NCBI GenBank assembly: GCA_023452965.1
Contig: JAEXUU010000116.1
Coordinates: 1-5,733, forward strand
DNA length: 5,733 bases
From: Pseudomonadota bacterium
Lineage (GTDB): Bacteria; Pseudomonadota; Alphaproteobacteria; Rhizobiales; Beijerinckiaceae
Direction of reading: 5' to 3'
The translations under genes and the position numbers were made by a program. Of the stretch, positions 1 through 5,000 are shown in pieces (the stretch's first letter is position 1; each line of letters starts with the position of its first letter). The notes beneath the pieces were generated by a model, which was not told the DNA's origin, ran no database searches, and worked only from the letters and a program-made list of their open reading frames with translations.

Positions 1-153
1 CTTCAGGTAGACGGCGACGGCGGTGAGCGCCAGAACGATCGCCGCGGGCCAGCGCGACGAGGGAGCCGGCTCAGTCGCCGGCCCTCGGTAGATATCGTGC
101 GCCGCGGGAAGCTGGGACGCCTCGGACCTGAAGGATCTGACCTCGATCGTCAT
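1..153 (-). CDS. Probable HlyD/PrtE-family type I secretion membrane fusion protein, N-terminal 51 codons only
   Basis: The frame opens with ATG at 153-151 and stays open to the left edge, so only the first 51 residues are visible. They comprise a polar, proline-containing N-terminal tail of about 34 residues (starting MTIEVRSF), then a tryptophan and a hydrophobic run (WPAAIVLALTAVAVYL) that looks like the single N-terminal membrane anchor of adaptor subunits. The start codon overlaps the stop of the upstream transporter gene as ATGA, and a GGGTG sequence just before it could serve as a ribosome binding site, which suggests translational coupling. In known PrtD/PrtE and HlyB/HlyD systems the gene after the ABC subunit encodes the periplasmic adaptor linking the exporter to a TolC-like channel. 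The topology and position fit that role. The diagnostic coiled-coil, lipoyl and beta-barrel parts lie outside the window, so the family call is inferred from context. Confidence 0.75.
   Translation of the reverse strand, partial: MTIEVRSFRSEASQLPAAHDIYRGPATEPAPSSRWPAAIVLALTAVAVYLK
150..153 (-). promoter_or_regulatory. ATGA stop/start overlap between ABC transporter and adaptor gene
   Basis: The transporter stop TGA (152-150) shares bases with the ATG (153-151) of the next gene. This four-base overlap is a common arrangement for termination-reinitiation coupling, which would keep the two exporter subunits in a fixed ratio. Confidence 0.85.
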
Positions 154-1958
154 GCCGACACCCGGTCGTGCCAGGTGTTGAGATGCTCGGTCGCCCGCGG
201 CATCCTGGCTGGGGTGGGAGACATGGCGGGAGTCTGGAGCGGCTGCGGCGTCGGCCCCACCTGGTTCAGTGCGGGCCCGAGAATCTCGCTTCGCGGGCCG
301 AAGCCGGCGAGCTTGCCGCTCTGCACGACGCCGACGAGATCGACTGCCGTCAGGGCGCTCGGCCGATGTGCGACGATGACCACGATGCCGCCACGCCCCT
401 TGATCGTCTCGATCGCCGTCTTCAGAGCGGCCTCGCCCTCGCCGTCGAGATTGGAGTTGGGCTCGTCCATGATGACCAGGAACGGGTTGCCATAGAGCGC
501 CCGTGCCAGGCCGATGCGCTGGCGCTGGCCGGCCGAGAGCGAGGCGCCCTGGGGGCCGAGCTGGGTCTTGTAGCCTTCGGGCAGGCGCAGGATCATCTCA
601 TGGATGCCGGCGGCCGTTGCGGCCGCGACGATGTCGAAGGCGTCGGCATGCGGATCGAGGCGCGAGATGTTCTCCTCCACCGTGGCGTCGAGCAGGCTCA
701 CCTCCTGCGGCAGATAACCCATCGAGCGTCCGAGCGTGTTCTCCGGCCATTGGCCGAGTTCGGCACCGTCGAGCCGGACCGAACCGCGCAGCACCGGCCA
801 GATCCCGGTCAGGGCCCGAACCAGGGTAGTCTTGCCGCCGCCGCTCGGACCGATGATGCCGAGCGCCTTGCCGGCGGCCAGCTCGAAACTGACATCGCTC
901 AGCAGGATCTGACCGTTCCCTGGCGCGGCCACGGAGATCTTCTCGAGCTTGAGAGAACGGGATGGTGTCGGCAGCGCCATCGGCTCGCTCGCTTGGCTGA
1001 GGGCCACCACGGTCTCGCGCAGGCGCTGGAAAGCCCCGCGCGCCGAGACGAAGGGCTTCCAGTTGGCGATCGCCTGGTCGACCGGGGCAAGGGCGCGCGA
1101 GGAGGCGACCGAGGCTGCGATGATCGCGCCCGCGGAGAGCTCGCCCTTGATCGTCAGATAGGCGCCCAGCCCCAGCGTCGCCGATTGCAGGACCATGCGC
1201 AGCACGCGAGACACCGCGCCGAAGGTGCCGCCGAAATCGTTCGACTTCGTCTGCAGCACGAGATGCTCGCGATTGGCCTGATTGAAGCGCTCGGCCGCGC
1301 GATCGGCGAAGCCCATCGCCTTGAGAACTTCGGCATTGCGGGCATTGCTGTCGGCGATGGTGTTGCGGGAGATTGCGGCCTGGCGCGTCGTGCCGTTGAT
1401 CTGGCGCGTCGCGACCTCGCTCAGCACCGTCAGCAGGGCGAGCACGAAGGCTCCGCCGAATGTCAGGGCGCCGAGCCAGGGATGCAGGAAGTAGACGAAG
1501 GCGAGATAGAGCGGGATCCAGGGCAGGTCGAACAGGGCGCCGGGGCCCTGGCTGCCAAGGAAGCCGCGCACCGTATCGACGTCGCGGCCGCGCTCCAGCG
1601 CCTCGGCACTGGAGAAGCCGAAGCGGGGCATGTCGATGGCGACGCGATGCGCGATCGGCGCGATGTTGTGGTCGAGCCTTGCTCCGAGCCGGACCAGCAC
1701 CTGCGAGCGGATGACGTCGAAGGCGCCCTGGAAGAGATAGAGCCCGATCGCGAGGATCGAGAGCGCCGCCAGGGTCTGCACGCTGCCGCTGGTCAGCGCC
1801 CGGTCGTAGACCTGCAACATGTAGAGCGAGCCGGTCAGGGCCAGGATGTTGATGATGCCGGAGACCAGGAACAGGAAGAGGAAGGCGTTGCGGAACCCTT
1901 CCGTCAGCTTCGCGACATCGCGCTTGCGGGCACTTGCGAGGCCTTTGGACATTGCCAT
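150..1958 (-). CDS. Type I secretion system permease/ATPase, PrtD-type ABC transporter
   Basis: This 602-residue inner membrane exporter would use ATP to drive the neighbouring RTX protein out of the cell. The N-terminal half is a transmembrane domain with hydrophobic segments near residues 24-46, 64-80, 143-160, 162-182, 250-270 and 274-290. The nucleotide-binding domain starts near 334 and is complete: Walker A GPSGGGKT at 370-377, Q-loop Gln418, signature LSAGQ at 474-478, Walker B ending in Asp498 with catalytic Glu499, D-loop SNLD at 502-505, and switch His531. The DEPNSNLD wording is typical of the PrtD/AprD/LipB branch. There is no room for an N-terminal C39 peptidase or C39-like domain, as expected for exporters of substrates with an uncleaved C-terminal signal. 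The length is slightly above the usual roughly 570-590, owing to a proline-rich C-terminal tail. An in-frame stop lies at 1985-1983 with no other start between, so the start is ATG 1958 or ATG 1952. No clear Shine-Dalgarno sequence precedes either. Confidence 0.96.
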   Translation of the reverse strand: MAMSKGLASARKRDVAKLTEGFRNAFLFLFLVSGIINILALTGSLYMLQVYDRALTSGSVQTLAALSILAIGLYLFQGAFDVIRSQVLVRLGARLDHNIAPIAHRVAIDMPRFGFSSAEALERGRDVDTVRGFLGSQGPGALFDLPWIPLYLAFVYFLHPWLGALTFGGAFVLALLTVLSEVATRQINGTTRQAAISRNTIADSNARNAEVLKAMGFADRAAERFNQANREHLVLQTKSNDFGGTFGAVSRVLRMVLQSATLGLGAYLTIKGELSAGAIIAASVASSRALAPVDQAIANWKPFVSARGAFQRLRETVVALSQASEPMALPTPSRSLKLEKISVAAPGNGQILLSDVSFELAAGKALGIIGPSGGGKTTLVRALTGIWPVLRGSVRLDGAELGQWPENTLGRSMGYLPQEVSLLDATVEENISRLDPHADAFDIVAAATAAGIHEMILRLPEGYKTQLGPQGASLSAGQRQRIGLARALYGNPFLVIMDEPNSNLDGEGEAALKTAIETIKGRGGIVVIVAHRPSALTAVDLVGVVQSGKLAGFGPRSEILGPALNQVGPTPQPLQTPAMSPTPARMPRATEHLNTWHDRVSA

Positions 1959-2003
1959 GGCGGCAGACCGTGAGTTCGAATTTCATGAGGAAACGCGGTG
2001 GAG

Positions 2004-2028
2004 GCAGGCGGGGCTTGCCCCCGCCTGC
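2004..2028 (-). terminator. Strong GC-rich hairpin between the RTX gene and the transporter gene
   Basis: A perfect inverted repeat has arms of ten bases (GCAGGCGGGG and CCCCGCCTGC) and a five-base loop. Read on the minus strand it begins 16 bases after the RTX stop codon and ends 45 bases before the transporter ATG. It is followed by CTCCACCGCGTTTCC rather than a clean T-tract, so it is a poor classical intrinsic terminator. It could be a partial terminator or attenuator that lets a minority of transcripts reach the exporter genes, or an RNA-stabilising 3' end for the abundant substrate message. The stem is directly visible; the function is inferred. The rest of the 86-bp gap (1959-2044) shows no recognisable promoter. 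Confidence 0.6.
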
Positions 2029-2044
2029 ACTGGCTGCCTGGCGC

Positions 2045-5000
2045 TCAGAGCGAGAAGTTGCCGGCGTTCAGGTTGTGGCTGCCCTTCAACTCGATGCGGA
2101 ACTCTTCGTCGCTGTTCGCATCGACGCTGCCGCTGACGATCGTGTAGTCGCCGTCCTGGCGGGTCTCGTAGGTCACGGCGAGCTGAGCCGCGCCGGTGAG
2201 CGGGCCGTTCACCAGAGTGAAGCTCTGGTTGCCGCCCTGCCCCGTATTGGCGTCGATGCCGCTGAGATCGAGCCGATCGCCCGGTTCGAAATCGAGGATC
2301 GTGTCGCCGTCGGCCGCCGCGGTGCTGAGGAAGCGGAAGGTGTCGTTGCCCGCGCCGCCCTCCATCACGTTCACGGCGCTGCTCGCCGTGATCGTGTCGT
2401 CACCCGCCCCGGTCGCGACGTTCTCGATGCCCCAGAGCACGTCGCTGCCGCTTTGCGTGCTGTAGGCGCTACCGCGTCCGAGCAGGCCGTTGCCGAGATC
2501 GACGGTCAGGTTCGCGGTGATCGCGGACAGGTCGAGCGTATCGTTGCCGGCGCCACCGCCGATATCGTCGCCGAAATAGGTGTCGTTGCCATCGCCCTGC
2601 TCGCCGACGATCACGTCGTCGCCGGCACCGGCCACCACCGTGTCGTCGCCGGCGCCGGCCATGATCCAGTCATTGCCGGCCTCGCCGAAGATCCGGTCGT
2701 TGCCGGCCTCGCCATGGAGGAAGTCGGCGCCGGCGCCACCGAAGACCTGGTCGTCGCCGGCGCCGGCGAAGACCACGTCCCTGCCAGCCCCGGCATCGAC
2801 GAAGTCGGCGCCTTCGGCCGCGGAGATCGCATCGTCGCCGGCCTCGCCGATCAGCACGTCATCCCCCGCGAAGCCGACGATGTTGTCGTCGCCCGCCGTG
2901 CCGACCAGAACGTCGGTCTGCGGCGTGCCGGTCCGCGGTCCGCCGGGCTGCGGCTGCGCGCCGTCGTCATCGTCGCGGCCGCAGGCATCGCCGTCATCGT
3001 CGTCGTGACCACCGTGATGATCATCGTCGTCATGCTGACCGGAGCCGAACTGCGGCATGCCGTGACCGCCCGCCGTCAAGCAGATGCTGTGCGACTGGCT
3101 CGTCATCGTGGTCACGCCGTTCGCGTCGGTCGTGATCTCGTAGTCCTCCGGCGCGGTGCCGGCCGGCAGCTCGATCACGTCCTGCGGACGCAGGGTGCCG
3201 ACGATCGTGTCGTTGCCGCCGTTCGAGCGGAACACGATGCGATGGGCCGAGGCCAGGCCGGAGATGTCGACCGTGTCGTCGCCGGCGCTGCCGTCGATCG
3301 TGATGGTGCTGAAGTTCAGGCTGGTGCCGGTGAAGTCGCCGACGACCTGGATCTGGTCGCCGCCGCTCGTGCCGCCCCCCGCACCGCCCGGGCTGGTGAC
3401 CTGGAGGGTGTTGATCCGGATCTCCTCGATATTGTCGAGTTCCGCGATCACGGCACCGTTGCGGGCGATGACGATCTCGGTGTTGGCGCCCAGCGCGAGC
3501 CCGGCGATGGCCGAGACCGCGGCAGAGCGGGAATAGACCACGAAAGTCTCTGCGCCGGCCGCGCCGTTGAGCACATAGGTGTCGGTCCCCGCCCCGCCAT
3601 CGACGAAGTCGCGTCCACCGGTCGAGCCGAGTTGCGTGATCGTGTCGTCGCCGGCGCCGGCGTCGACATAGTCGTCCCCGGCCCCGCCATTGATGCTGTC
3701 CGCGCCGCCAAGCCCGAAGATCGCTTGCGAACCGGCGGTACCGTTGGCGCCGTTGAGATTGACGTTGTTGCCGGCACTGCCGTTGACGACCGCATAGTTC
3801 ACATTGTTGAAGCGCAGGGTTTCGACGCCGGTGACGCTGTCGACGCCCTCGGCGCCGGTATTGTCGGTGACCGTGATCGTCGTGCCATTGCTGGTCAGCG
3901 AGAAGTTGCGGATCGCTCCGGCATAGACGGCCGTGTCGGTGCCGGCACCACCGTCGAGCGTATCGTTCCCCGCGCCGCCGTTCAGCGTATCGCTGCCGCC
4001 GGCACCGTTGAGGATATCGTTGCCGCCATTGCCGTTGAGCGTGTCGTTGGCGCCGAGGCCAATGAACCCGCTGGTACCATTGGCGATGTCATCCCCGGCC
4101 GTGCCGTTGAACGTGTTTGCCACGAGTGGGATGGCGTCCCAGCTGTCGCCGACGACTCCCGTCGGGACCGAGGTCAGCGTCTCGCTGTGACCGGCGCCGT
4201 CGGTGAAGGTGACGACGACGCGGATCAGCCCGCCGACCTGGCCGCCGGTCCCGAGAACGCCGTCGGTCGGCGTGAAGCTCGGCCCGGTGGCGTTGGCCAG
4301 GATGTTGCTCCAGCTCGTGCCGTTATCGGTCGAGACCTGCCACCGGTAGCTGAAGGTCCCAAGGCCATCCGCGTCCTGGATTGCGCTGGTGTCGACCGTG
4401 AGGACCTGTCCCTCCGTCGGCGTCTGATCGCTGATCAGCGGCAGGCCCGTCGCGACGTTGTTCGGCGGCGGAGCGAGGTCCTCGATATCGAACTCGCCAT
4501 CCGCGAAACGCAGGCGCTCGATGTTGAACAACCTGTCGATACCGTCCGAGAGGCGGTTGCGGCCCGTTACGGGGTCGATCGCGTCGGACTGGGTGACGTG
4601 TTCGACCGTGACGCTGCCGTCGGCATTGCGCACGAAGGCGTAGTTCTCGCGCACGTCCCAGTAGACCGCCGTGTCGACGTCGCCATCTTCCTCGCCGTCG
4701 AGGATCTCGCGCACGATGTGCAGCTGATCCGGCACGATGGCCCGGCTGAGCATCAGCTCCGGCAGGGTCTTGCCGTTCCAGGTCGCGACGGCCGCGCCCG
4801 TGACGACCTGGTCGAGGCTGTCGACGGTGGCGAGCTGGTTGCCTTCATCGTCACGGATGCTAATGCGGACGTTCAGCCATTGATCGCCGTCGATGATGTC
4901 GTTGCCGGCCTTGCCCTCGATCAGGTCGCTGCCGCCGCCGCCGAGGATGATGTCCGAGGCGTCTACCGTGTCCATCACGATGGTTTCGGTTTTCCCGGCG

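Noticed and set aside
168..1973. A 601-codon open frame on the plus strand opposite the ABC transporter.
   Set aside because: It is antisense to a transporter with all ATPase motifs intact. The product is Arg/Gly/Ala/Asp-rich low-complexity text typical of shadow frames in GC-rich DNA.
598..1986. A 462-codon open frame on the minus strand in another frame of the transporter gene.
   Set aside because: It overlaps the transporter on the same strand, has Arg/Pro-rich composition without motifs, and is explained by GC-rich codon bias.
2048..2419. Serralysin-type metalloprotease on the basis of the M10 C-terminal domain.
   Set aside because: This C-terminal domain is shared by many non-protease type I substrates, and no HExxHxxGxxH zinc site occurs in the visible 1228 residues.
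2609..2905. Regular 27-bp direct repeats that might suggest a CRISPR or satellite array.
   Set aside because: The repeats are contiguous with no unique spacers and encode RTX nonapeptides in a single frame.
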